A DNA stretch of 34,926 bases from Ignavibacteriota bacterium (GTDB lineage Bacteria; Bacteroidota; Ignavibacteria; Palsa-1295), in the NCBI GenBank assembly GCA_025357895.1, contig JANYLL010000296.1, positions 1-34,926 on the forward strand. Direction: 5' to 3'. Below are positions 15,430-22,962 of the stretch, in pieces (position 1 is the stretch's first letter; each line of letters begins with the position of its first letter). Made by a program: the position numbers and the translations under genes. The notes below the pieces were generated by a model. That model had not been told where the DNA came from and searched no databases. It was given only the letters and a program-made list of their open reading frames with translations.

Positions 15430-17466
15430 ATGACAATGCAAGATACTTTCCCACTTCCAATATATGACGGAGATGATTATCCGCCGCAGTTCGACGATGA
15501 AGCCGAACAGGAAGAGGATGCCTTAGATATTGCAGCCGAAGGCGAGCAATTCCATCTTGCCGTTACAATAGATGATTTTACATTAGAAGAAAGACTTGAA
15601 TCACTTCCAAAATCTCCCGGAGTGTATCAATTCAAAAATGCCGCCGGAAAAGTTATCTATGTCGGCAAAGCAAAAAATCTTAAAAACAGAGTCCGCTCCT
15701 ATTTTCAGAATTATGCAAGAGGTGTAGGGGATGCAAAATTTCGTGCACTTGTCGAAAAGATAGCCGATGTTGAATTACTTCTGACCGATAGTGATGTCGA
15801 AGCGCTCATCTTAGAGAATACTCTCATAAAAAAATTGAAGCCGCGATATAACGTCATGCTCAAAGACGATAAGACTTATCCGTGGGTTGTTGTTACCAAT
15901 GAGCCATACCCACGAGTTTTTACAACGCGTCGCAAGCGCCATGATGGGGGAAAATATTATGGTCCGTATACGGAAGCATTATATCTTCGGTACTTAATGC
16001 GTACGCTTCGCGAAATATTTCCGATCAGAACCTGCAACTTCGATATTGACGAAGATTTTATTGAACGGAAGAAGACTCGTGTCTGCCTTGAATATCATAT
16101 CAAACGGTGCGAAGGTCCGTGCGAAGGGCTTGTAACCCACAGTGGATATAATACAATGATCAAAAAGGTCAAGCAGATACTCACCGGAAGGACGAAGGAT
16201 GTTGAGAAAGAACTCCGCGAAGAGATGCAAAAGCTTTCATCGGAAATGCGTTTTGAAGATGCCGCTCTGCGCCGCGATCAGCTGGCAGTCTTAAGCGATT
16301 ATGTAAGCAAACAGAAAGTTGTAACAGAAGAACTTATCGATCGTGATATTTTTGCTATAGCATCTGAAGAGGACGATGCTTGCGGAATAATTTTCAAAGT
16401 ACGCGACGGAAAGATCACCGGCAAGCAGCAATTCTTTTTCTCAAATGTTGAAGGAAAAGAACGGGAAGAAATATTAGAAGCATTACTCGAAAGATATTAT
16501 TCATCCACCGATTATATTCCAGAAGAAATATTTCTTCCGATCGAACTTACTGATCCCGATACGTTCGAAGCGTGGCTGGCGCGCAGAACCCGTGAGCTAT
16601 CGAACGACGATGACACAGGTGCCATGAAGCCACCGAAACTTATCGTGCCGAAGATCGGCGAAAAAGTAAAGCTTATTTCGATGGTACAATCAAATGCAAA
16701 ATTCTTACTTGGCGAAATAAAAATTCAGAAGTTAAAGCAAGATGATTTTGTACCCCATGTTTTGAAAGCTTTGCAGCGCGATCTGCATTTGAAAAAACCG
16801 CCGCGTCATATTGAATGTTTTGATAATTCTCATTTTCAAGGTTCTGAGACCGTATCTTCAATGGTCTATTTCGAAAATGCAAAACCAAAAAAATCGGAAT
16901 ACCGAAAATATAAAAATAAAACGGTTGAAGGCATTGATGACTTTGCTTCTATGAAAGAAGTAGTATATCGGCGATATGCAAAACTTATCCAGGATAATTC
17001 TGAATTGCCGGATCTTATTGTCATTGATGGCGGTAAAGGGCAGTTATCAAGTGCGTATGAAGTTCTTACAGAATTAAAGCTTACAGAAATTCCAATAATA
17101 GGATTAGCAAAAAGACTTGAGGAAATTTTTGTAGTAGGTAGTTCGGAATCAATGCTCTTGCCTAAATCTTCAAGCAGTTTGCGATTGCTACAACAGATCC
17201 GTGATGAAGCTCATCGTTTTGCAATCACATTCCATCGCTCGCTACGTGATAAGCGAACATTGCAGACTGAACTGACCCAAATTCCGGGAGTAGGGAAAAA
17301 GAAAGCGATGAAATTATTGGAAGAATGTGGCTCAGTCGAAGGGGTAAGGCATACTTCCGAGCCGGAACTTGTAAGGCTTGTAGGGCTTACGGCAATGAAA
17401 AAGATCGTTGAATATTTCAAAGAACAGGAAGCAATTGGAGCACGAGAAAATATCCCTGCCGAGTAA
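15430..17466 (+). CDS. uvrC: UvrABC nucleotide excision repair endonuclease subunit UvrC
   Basis: Makes the 3' and 5' incisions around a lesion held by UvrB. It is 678 aa. After an acidic N-terminal extension of about 55 residues come the GIY-YIG nuclease (GVYQF, then VIYVGKAKNLKNRVRSYF), the CLEYHIKRCEGPCEG cysteine region, a UVR motif that contacts UvrB (MRFEDAALRRDQL), the RNase H-like 5' nuclease (HIECFDNSH, DLIVIDGGKGQ, DEAHRFAITFHR), and a C-terminal helix-hairpin-helix (QIPGVGKKKAMKLLEECG). The frame is open back to a GTG at 15406, but those bases belong to the palindromic repeat, so I take the ATG at 15430 (15436 is equally possible). The 3' end overlaps tsaD, suggesting an uvrC-tsaD-rsmB transcript. 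Confidence 0.96.
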   Translation: MTMQDTFPLPIYDGDDYPPQFDDEAEQEEDALDIAAEGEQFHLAVTIDDFTLEERLESLPKSPGVYQFKNAAGKVIYVGKAKNLKNRVRSYFQNYARGVGDAKFRALVEKIADVELLLTDSDVEALILENTLIKKLKPRYNVMLKDDKTYPWVVVTNEPYPRVFTTRRKRHDGGKYYGPYTEALYLRYLMRTLREIFPIRTCNFDIDEDFIERKKTRVCLEYHIKRCEGPCEGLVTHSGYNTMIKKVKQILTGRTKDVEKELREEMQKLSSEMRFEDAALRRDQLAVLSDYVSKQKVVTEELIDRDIFAIASEEDDACGIIFKVRDGKITGKQQFFFSNVEGKEREEILEALLERYYSSTDYIPEEIFLPIELTDPDTFEAWLARRTRELSNDDDTGAMKPPKLIVPKIGEKVKLISMVQSNAKFLLGEIKIQKLKQDDFVPHVLKALQRDLHLKKPPRHIECFDNSHFQGSETVSSMVYFENAKPKKSEYRKYKNKTVEGIDDFASMKEVVYRRYAKLIQDNSELPDLIVIDGGKGQLSSAYEVLTELKLTEIPIIGLAKRLEEIFVVGSSESMLLPKSSSSLRLLQQIRDEAHRFAITFHRSLRDKRTLQTELTQIPGVGKKKAMKLLEECGSVEGVRHTSEPELVRLVGLTAMKKIVEYFKEQEAIGARENIPAE

Positions 17467-18460
17467 CGGCATTATCTTAGGTATCGAAAGCTCCTGCGAC
17501 GAAACAAGCGCAGCGATATTGTGCGGCCATGAACTAAAATCTGTTGTAATTTCATCTCAGCTATTTCATACAAGTTTTGGCGGTGTTGTGCCCGAACTTG
17601 CATCTCGTGCTCATATTCGTTCGATCATTCCAATAGTTGAAGAAGCATTTTCAAAAACTCAACTTCAGGCAAAAGATATTACGGCCATTGCAGTAACAAA
17701 TGCTCCAGGCTTGATGGGCGCATTGCTTGTCGGCTTAAATTTTGCAAAAGGTCTGGCTCTTTCTCTTGATGTGCCGCTTATTGGAGTCCATCATATCGAA
17801 GCACATATTTTTTCTGCCTTGCTTGAAGAAGAAAAACCCGAATTACCTTTTCTTGCTCTCGTTGTTTCAGGTGGTCATACGTTGCTTGTGCTTGTCGAAG
17901 ATATTGGCAAGTATAGCGTGATCGGCAAAACATTAGATGACGCCGCAGGCGAAGCATTTGATAAAGTTGGTAAGATGCTTGGTATGGGTTATCCTGCTGG
18001 ACCTATTATAGATAAAACTGCAAAAAGTGGCAATCCGAGATTCGTAAAATTTCCGCGCTCGATGATGGGTGAAGATAATTTTAATTTCAGCTTCAGCGGA
18101 ATAAAAACTTCCGTGCTATATTATCTTCGTGATAATCCGAATATTCTAACCGAACATTTATCGGACATTGCAGCATCTTTTCAACAAGCAGTAGTAGATG
18201 TTCTTGTCGAAAAAACTATTCTTGCTGCACGAAAATATAATATTCGTGATATCGTCTGTGTCGGCGGAGTAAATGCTAATAATTTATTACGCGAGCAATT
18301 TAAAAGTGTTTGCGAAATGCAAAAGAAAAATTTTTTCTCGCCGCGTCCAATGCTCTCGACAGATAATGCTGCGATGATCGCAATGCTTGGCGCATTAAAA
18401 CTGGATCGAGGAATTTCAAGCGATCTTTCATTAACTGCTATGGCACGAGTTTCATTATAA
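17435..18460 (+). CDS. tsaD: tRNA N6-adenosine threonylcarbamoyltransferase TsaD
   Basis: Transfers the threonylcarbamoyl group to A37 of ANN-decoding tRNAs, with TsaB and TsaE. ASKHA fold; the start motif IILGIESSCDETSAAIL, the metal-binding HHIEAHIFSALL (H-x3-H), SGGHTLLVLV, DDAAGEAFDKVGKMLGMGYP and the C-terminal STDNAAMIA with the metal Asp are all present. No in-frame ATG precedes the first strand. TTG at 17435 with AGGAA 4 bases upstream is the best start; TTG at 17408 is another. Either overlaps the end of uvrC, so translation is probably coupled. The stop codon TAA abuts the next gene's ATG directly. Confidence 0.93.
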   Translation: MEHEKISLPSNGIILGIESSCDETSAAILCGHELKSVVISSQLFHTSFGGVVPELASRAHIRSIIPIVEEAFSKTQLQAKDITAIAVTNAPGLMGALLVGLNFAKGLALSLDVPLIGVHHIEAHIFSALLEEEKPELPFLALVVSGGHTLLVLVEDIGKYSVIGKTLDDAAGEAFDKVGKMLGMGYPAGPIIDKTAKSGNPRFVKFPRSMMGEDNFNFSFSGIKTSVLYYLRDNPNILTEHLSDIAASFQQAVVDVLVEKTILAARKYNIRDIVCVGGVNANNLLREQFKSVCEMQKKNFFSPRPMLSTDNAAMIAMLGALKLDRGISSDLSLTAMARVSL

Positions 18461-19735
18461 ATGCAAAAATCAAGTCTTATCGGACATACAATCGAAGCGT
18501 ATTCGGAATTTGCGAATAACTCAGCAATTCCAGCCGATGCTGTTTTGCGCAGATTTTTTCTGAATAGAAAATATCTTGGCTCAAAAGACAGACGAGTGAT
18601 AGCCACAACTTATTTCGGAGCGATAAAAAATTTCCTACGCTTGGAAGCGATAGGTCAAGATGCTTTTGCAACTGATGTCCATAGACCGGAGCTTATCATC
18701 GCAGCATATGTTATTCTCTTTGAAAATGAAAAGCCGGAGGAGATGCGACTCATCTTGACTGAACTTTCAAACGAATTCAATAATGATTATCCTCGTCAGG
18801 CATTTGAAGCAATGGCTGATCGGAGTCGCGAAGAATTTAGACTTCAAACATTGCCAATCGAAGATCGTCTTTCTATTCTACATTCTTTTCCATTATGGTT
18901 TGTAAAAGAAATTTCGAAAGAATATGAAGCAGATTTAGTTGAGCCGATATTAAAATCATTAAATGCCGAAGCTCCTATAGTCCTGCGTGTAAATACTGCA
19001 ATGATTACTCGTGATGATCTGCGAAATGAACTTGCCGAACAAGGGATAGAAACTGAACTATCAACTATTTCAGAAGATGCGTTGCTACTACATAAACGAA
19101 TTAATATCTGGGATCTTGCAGCTTTTAAGCGCGGAGCATTCGAAGTGCAGGATGAAGGCAGCCAACTTGTTGCGCCATTTGCCGATATTCATTCCAACCG
19201 AATTAAAATTCTCGATGCCTGTGCCGGAGCCGGCGGTAAGACACTGCATTTTTCTTCTCTCCTAAAAAATCAGGGGGAAATATTTGCCACCGATCCTGAT
19301 CGTAATAAATTAGAAGAATTAAAAAAACGAGTCGTTCGCAGTAATTCGCAAAATATTCGCATTGTGCATCCCGATAAGTACGATTCTCAAATCAGCAATA
19401 AATTGAATTGGTTCGATATTGTCCTCCTTGATGTTCCGTGTAGCGGAACAGGTACTTTGCGGCGCAACCCAAGTATTAAATGGAATCTCGCTGAAGAAAT
19501 GCTCACAGAGTTAATTCAAAAGCAAAGAAGGATCCTTGACGCAAATTCAAAATATATTAAACCCGGTGGGACGCTGCTCTATGCAACATGTTCACTTCTA
19601 AAAAATGAGGGCGAAGAACAGATCGAATGGTTTACGAAAGAGTATCCGGAATTTCACCTCGAAGAAACAAAACGACTCCATCCAGAATCAGACGGATGCG
19701 ATGGCTTCTTTGTAGCAAGGCTAAAAAGAAGCTGA
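18461..19735 (+). CDS. rsmB: RsmB/NSUN-family 16S rRNA m5C methyltransferase
   Basis: SAM-dependent RNA cytosine-5 methyltransferase of 424 aa, probably for C967 of 16S rRNA. The N-terminal 140 residues are a NusB-like RNA-binding domain (ending FPLWFVKEI), followed by a PUA-less linker and the catalytic domain. SAM-binding motif I is LDACAGAGGKTLHF (251-264); motif IV is DVPCSGTG with Cys327, and motif VI is YATCSL with Cys377, the nucleophile. SEVQDEGSQL-type motif (FEVQDEGSQLVAP) is also present. The start codon follows the tsaD stop with no gap. Other NSUN members cannot be fully excluded, but the NusB-like domain favours RsmB. Confidence 0.88.
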   Translation: MQKSSLIGHTIEAYSEFANNSAIPADAVLRRFFLNRKYLGSKDRRVIATTYFGAIKNFLRLEAIGQDAFATDVHRPELIIAAYVILFENEKPEEMRLILTELSNEFNNDYPRQAFEAMADRSREEFRLQTLPIEDRLSILHSFPLWFVKEISKEYEADLVEPILKSLNAEAPIVLRVNTAMITRDDLRNELAEQGIETELSTISEDALLLHKRINIWDLAAFKRGAFEVQDEGSQLVAPFADIHSNRIKILDACAGAGGKTLHFSSLLKNQGEIFATDPDRNKLEELKKRVVRSNSQNIRIVHPDKYDSQISNKLNWFDIVLLDVPCSGTGTLRRNPSIKWNLAEEMLTELIQKQRRILDANSKYIKPGGTLLYATCSLLKNEGEEQIEWFTKEYPEFHLEETKRLHPESDGCDGFFVARLKRS

Positions 19736-19739
19736 GCAA

Positions 19740-20243
19740 CTAAAACGTAACTTCCACATTTCCTTCCGATATTCGAGTTGTATCAACTCCACTCCCCGAT
19801 ACGATCGGAAGTAGGGCGTTGAATTCAGCCTTAAGTTCTGTATCCAAGCCTAATCGAATCGTAAATGGACCGACGGATTTACCACCGGGCACAGCTGAGG
19901 AAGAGTAGATTCGGCCAACACCGGTATTTGGCCGGTACTCGAGTACCATTGTTGTTCCGGTTACAACGCTGCCGCTCTGAATCAAATCACCGATCGTGAA
20001 TATCCCTGCCTGCTTATAGAGATTAAATAACCGTATCGTCAGGTACAATCCGGATGGATCTCCTCCGTTAATCGTAATGATGCTTTGGCCGGCTGAGTCC
20101 GTTTTTTTTGTCGTCGGAGTCATCGAATATAAATCCCCATCCACTTTGAAGGTAAGAATATTATTAGCCGATGTTGCATCAGTTGCCTTATTGCATGAGG
20201 CGAATAAAACAAGGAAGAGCAATGGGGTAATTCTTCTTCTCAT
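19740..20243 (-). CDS. hypothetical lipoprotein
   Basis: It is 167 aa from the start chosen (MRRRITPLLFLVLFASC, lipobox Cys17). The mature part is probably all beta: ILTFKVDGDLYSMTP at its start resembles small Bacteroidota lipoproteins of unknown function whose first strand reads F-x-VDG-x-x-Y. Longer starts at 20270 or 20288 would overlap the upstream gene and place 6-15 polar residues before the signal peptide. It begins 11 bases after the upstream gene's stop, so they are likely cotranscribed. It ends 4 bases from the convergent rsmB. No function is assigned. Confidence 0.7.
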   Translation of the reverse strand: MRRRITPLLFLVLFASCNKATDATSANNILTFKVDGDLYSMTPTTKKTDSAGQSIITINGGDPSGLYLTIRLFNLYKQAGIFTIGDLIQSGSVVTGTTMVLEYRPNTGVGRIYSSSAVPGGKSVGPFTIRLGLDTELKAEFNALLPIVSGSGVDTTRISEGNVEVTF

Positions 20244-20254
20244 CAAAGGTGCTC

Positions 20255-21205
20255 TTAGAGTGTTCTCCATCCCATCATCTTTTTCCAATGCTCCATCATC
20301 TCACGGTGTTCGGTCTCCGTATTTCCAAGCAAAGATTTCGGAAGATGTTCTGACCAGCCTTCCTCCAACTCTTCAAGATTTTTTCCGAAGAAGATCTTGA
20401 ACGTATCGGAAGTTACTTCGTCATCGTATTTGGAAAATTCCACAACTCGGTCATCGCTTGCTGTGTCGCCGAGATAAAGTAGGAAAGCTCCGGCAAGAAC
20501 GCGGCGTTCAAGTTCAGAAGCAAAGCGAAGCGAATGCCATGAATAGGCAAGTTTGGGAAGTACGGCACTTTCTTTAAGATAATGACCGATGATATCCGGT
20601 TCTACTCCGTAATACGGATAAATATGCTTTGAATGTCCATGCAGCCTTTCACTTAAAAAAGTTGCGAATGAATCTTCAAGCAATGCCCAGCCCCGTGTAA
20701 TGCCATAATGTTTTATGTATCGCGGAAAGCGCATTGCATGAGTGAGCATGGTGATAAGTTCAGTATCATTTGATTCATGTGCATTGCTGACAAGATAAAT
20801 CGCTCTTTCACCGGCGCTGAAATGCGTCGAAGTTTTTCTGCCCATCAGTGATGGCGAGCGAATATCGGTAATATAAATTGGGAAGCGCTCTACATGCCCT
20901 TCATGCGTCATCGAAAAAATACTGCGGTATGCTGTTTCCAGAACTTGTGCAAGCATTTCAATCTCGACGCTATGCAGACAGATCTTGTCATAAGAGATTT
21001 CAAAATGCGGCGTTGTATAATGAACCCATTGAACCCGTGCACGAAGTTCAGAATCGCTGATCTTCACGAGAGGTCGCTGAGTTATCGTATTCGGTATTAT
21101 CAGTGGTGTGCTGACTGACAGGGAGTGGTTACGTTCGTCTTCCATCGAAAGAGCTGGGATACTCTGAAACATTTGTTTCTTTTCAGAAATGGTAATTTCG
21201 CTCAT
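20255..21205 (-). CDS. uncharacterised protein, possibly a degenerate gluzincin (peptidase-MA-like)
   Basis: It is 316 aa, with no signal peptide or membrane helix. GGAGG about 12 bases before the ATG is one of the clearest Shine-Dalgarno sequences in the window. The middle part resembles peptidase-MA-like metallopeptidases: VHYTTPHFEISYD near residue 61, FPIYITD, ERAIYLVSN, then ELITMLTHAMRF where a zinc-binding HExxH would be expected, and RGWALLEDSFATFLSERL where the family has its W-x-x-E-G-x-A segment. Here H156-A-M-R-F lacks both the Glu and the second His, so if the relationship is right it is not an active zinc protease. It lies in a three-gene minus-strand group. I do not recognise the protein with certainty. 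Confidence 0.6.
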   Translation of the reverse strand: MSEITISEKKQMFQSIPALSMEDERNHSLSVSTPLIIPNTITQRPLVKISDSELRARVQWVHYTTPHFEISYDKICLHSVEIEMLAQVLETAYRSIFSMTHEGHVERFPIYITDIRSPSLMGRKTSTHFSAGERAIYLVSNAHESNDTELITMLTHAMRFPRYIKHYGITRGWALLEDSFATFLSERLHGHSKHIYPYYGVEPDIIGHYLKESAVLPKLAYSWHSLRFASELERRVLAGAFLLYLGDTASDDRVVEFSKYDDEVTSDTFKIFFGKNLEELEEGWSEHLPKSLLGNTETEHREMMEHWKKMMGWRTL

Positions 21206-21382
21206 ATAAAAAATGCCTCCGTCTGTGTTTTTGGTAAGAAGTAAATCAACTTAGGGAGTTGGAATATACGGACTTTTTTCGCTAAATCCAAATGTTTTCC
21301 ACAACATTTTTTTTATTTTTTGAAAGCCTTATAGACAGTGACAAAAATGGCGGGGAAATGTGGGAAATTATTTAAAAGATTC

Positions 21383-21411
21383 CAGTGGGATAGACTCTTA
21401 GTCCGTCCGTC
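21383..21411. repeat. dispersed GACT/AGTCCGTCC palindrome (diverged copy)
   Basis: GTGGGATAGACTCTTAGTCC followed by GTCCG; the same scheme as 7451-7474 and 21937-21957 with mismatches in the left arm. It is just downstream of the 21418-21915 gene on the minus strand. Confidence 0.6.
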
Positions 21412-21417
21412 TCATAA

Positions 21418-21915
21418 TCATTTCACAAAATCAAATGCCCTCGCATGCCAAGAATCTTTTGCCATCAATTCCCATTTCCCCTCGCGAAATTCTTTTAATG
21501 AAGTAAGTGTGTTATCAAAAACTTTTGTCGCACTTGTTACAGACCCGCTCTTTGCGATCTCGGAAAAATCCTCTCGAAGAATTGAATGAATAGATCCGTT
21601 CTCCCTGTATTGCACGCGCGGCATTCCGAAAAATTCTACTCCGTATGTTTCAGAAAGCATCCTGACGCGGCGCATCATTTCATCGGTTGAGCAGCCCGAA
21701 GGAAAAGTAGATTCATCAGCAGCGACAAGCAGAAACTGGTTATGCATCATCATCGCACTTCCTGTCACCGAGGATTGATGCGCAAGCCATGAATTGCAAA
21801 ATGATTGCATCTCGCGAAGCAGCATCTCCGCTTCAGCGTCACTAAGTTTACGATCGGCAGCAAAGATCCAAAGCCGCGATGAATCGGGAAGCAAATCAAA
21901 TGGAATGTAGCTCAT
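21418..21915 (-). CDS. conserved Bacteroidota protein (family often mislabelled 'ABC transporter ATPase')
   Basis: It is 165 aa. The start YIPFDLLPDSSRLWIFAADR, the middle MHNQFLLVAADE followed by SGCSTDEMMRRV, and YGVEFFGMPRV match my recollection of a widespread small Bacteroidota family often called 'ABC transporter ATPase'. There is no Walker A, signature or Walker B motif here, so that name is not supported by the sequence. The conserved DES/SGCSTD segment suggests a ligand or catalytic site but no reaction is known. A TTG-N20-TATCTTTG promoter lies about 400 bases upstream on the same strand. It is first in the minus-strand group with the peptidase-like and lipoprotein genes, separated from the former by 212 bases. 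Confidence 0.72.
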   Translation of the reverse strand: MSYIPFDLLPDSSRLWIFAADRKLSDAEAEMLLREMQSFCNSWLAHQSSVTGSAMMMHNQFLLVAADESTFPSGCSTDEMMRRVRMLSETYGVEFFGMPRVQYRENGSIHSILREDFSEIAKSGSVTSATKVFDNTLTSLKEFREGKWELMAKDSWHARAFDFVK

Positions 21916-21936
21916 ATTTTTTTATATTTTCTTAGT

Positions 21937-21957
21937 GGGACGGACTTCAGTCCGTCC
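21937..21957. repeat. dispersed GGACGGACT/AGTCCGTCC palindrome
   Basis: GGACGGACT and AGTCCGTCC are perfect 9-bp inverted arms around TC (21938-21957). This is the cleanest of the three copies. Confidence 0.8.
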
Positions 21958-22310
21958 AGTCTAACTTCTTTACAACATAAACCGAGCCTAATACTCTCCA
22001 TTTTAAGCTTTTAGCTTTCGCCGTACTCGGTGTGTGTGCACAACGATCTCCTTTATTTTCAATAACTTCCAAGGGCTTAATTCAGCACCCCTCAAAACCT
22101 TAGTCTTTTTTATAATCCCCAATTTTACATTTTTAATTTTCAATTTTTAATTATTCTTTTCTCTCCCTTTTATACGTCGGGGATTAAAGCCGCAACTGAC
22201 ATCCGGCAAGAAAAGAAGAATCGATTTTTTTTGATTTGGGTTATTTACTCTGGCAATTCAAGGACTGAATGCACTGAGGGTTTTACCGCGGGATGTTTCC
22301 GGCGGGAATG

Positions 22311-22341
22311 CAAAGATACGAAACTTTTAGGTGTTTGTCAA
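22311..22341 (-). promoter_or_regulatory. Bacteroidota-type promoter (TTG-N20-TATCTTTG)
   Basis: On the minus strand TTG (22341-22339) is followed after 20 bases by TATCTTTG (22318-22311), matching the -33/-7 consensus TTG-N19-21-TAnnTTTG. It would transcribe leftward towards the 21418-21915 gene, giving a leader of about 390 bases. The 12-mer CGTATCTTTGCA is repeated in the opposite orientation at 22589-22600. Confidence 0.55.
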
Positions 22342-22520
22342 GGTGCCTATCTGAAAAAAAGTGAAAATAATTTTAAAATCGTTGAATACGAATCAAAATC
22401 GCCAAATATTTTTTTGACTAAAAAAAAGTTTACATAGGTGCCTATTGCAAAATCTTAGTCGGAAGTTTGGCGGGTCAGGTCGGGTGGGTTTCAGGTGGCA
22501 TGTAATTCTGTGCCCCCCAG

Positions 22521-22541
22521 AGGGACAGGAGTGTCCGTCCT
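22521..22541. repeat. AGGGAC/GTCC imperfect palindrome
   Basis: AGGGACAGGAGTGTCCGTCC plus T; related in style to the GGACGGACT family but with a different core. Confidence 0.4.
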
Positions 22542-22588
22542 ACTATATTCCCCGATCTCCTGACTACTAACTACTTACTACTAACTTC

Positions 22589-22600
22589 CGTATCTTTGCA
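22589..22600 (+). promoter_or_regulatory. Bacteroidota-type -7 box (TATCTTTG) before a truncated gene
   Basis: CGTATCTTTGCA, containing TATCTTTG (22591-22598), ends 2 bases before an ATG at 22603. No -33 TTG at the expected distance. This very short spacing to the start codon would give a nearly leaderless message. Confidence 0.5.
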
Positions 22601-22602
22601 CT

Positions 22603-22701
22603 ATGAAAATGATCTACAAAATTCTTCTTACAGCCGCGCTCTTTGGTGTCATCTTTATTATGGAAAAGTTAGGGGCGGAGTCTATTGGAGTATTATACTG
22701 A
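22603..22701 (+). pseudogene. truncated signal-peptide-encoding gene start (32 aa)
   Basis: Directly behind the TATCTTTG box, an ORF reads MKMIYKILLTAALFGVIFIM then a short tail and TGA. Basic residues followed by a 15-residue hydrophobic core look like the signal peptide of an exported protein that has lost its body. It ends 2 bases from the converging T9SS relic, so a rearrangement probably joined the two. It may alternatively be a small membrane peptide gene. Confidence 0.4.
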
Positions 22702-22703
22702 TT

Positions 22704-22844
22704 CTACTTCGCCACGATCACCTGCACCGATTGCGAATACTCACCTGCCCGCAACTGGCAGAAATAAATCCCGCTTGGCATATCATGCGCATCCCAATTC
22801 ACTTCATGTGCGCCTTCCTGGATGACTTCCAAAACACGACTTAT
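22704..22844 (-). pseudogene. orphan T9SS type A C-terminal sorting domain relic
   Basis: The minus frame reads RVLEVIQEGAHEVNWDAHD, then MPSGIYFCQLRAGEYSQSVQ, ending VIVAK and TAG at 22704-22706. This is the typical end of a type IX secretion sorting domain (G-x-H-x-V-x-W-D/N, then SGIYFxxL, then a terminal K). The frame is closed by TGA at 22845-22847 and no start codon or passenger domain precedes it. It is thus the 3' stump of a secreted, probably large, protein gene. Confidence 0.75.
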
Positions 22845-22962
22845 TCAGAATAAATGTCTAAAATAAAATAGTGGGCACTCTTACGTCCCAAAGCTGTTCT
22901 TTTGCCCACAATCATTTTTTTTGGTATATTGAAGTAGTTATTATGGGCACCATCTGTAACAA

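Larger units (their letters stand above)
21916..22588. other. gene-poor, AT-rich intergenic stretch
   Basis: No credible gene was seen here. The longest open frame (22231-22437, plus) has composition unlike its neighbours and no recognisable motif. The stretch holds two palindromes (21937-21957, 22521-22541), a run of TTTTTAATTTTCAATTTTTA-type sequence near 22130-22155, a minus-strand promoter (22311-22341), and a direct repeat AGGTGCCTAT at 22341-22350 and 22436-22445, the second inside a 12-bp palindrome. Confidence 0.6.

Noticed and set aside
18181..18606. Minus-strand ORF of 141 residues across the tsaD-rsmB junction
   Set aside because: Both plus-strand genes are secure; the Ser/Arg-rich translation looks like an antisense frame.
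21418..21915. ABC transporter ATPase
   Set aside because: That label is used for this family, but no Walker A, Walker B or signature motif is present.
22231..22437. 68-residue open frame on the plus strand in the gene-poor stretch
   Set aside because: It starts at a non-ATG codon, has no motif or hydrophobic pattern, and overlaps a promoter on the other strand and the AGGTGCCTAT repeats.
22871..22919. GTGGGCA/TGCCCAC inverted repeat before the restriction-modification gene as a terminator or C-protein operator
   Set aside because: The stem is only 7 bp with a 35-base loop and there is no controller gene; too weak to call.
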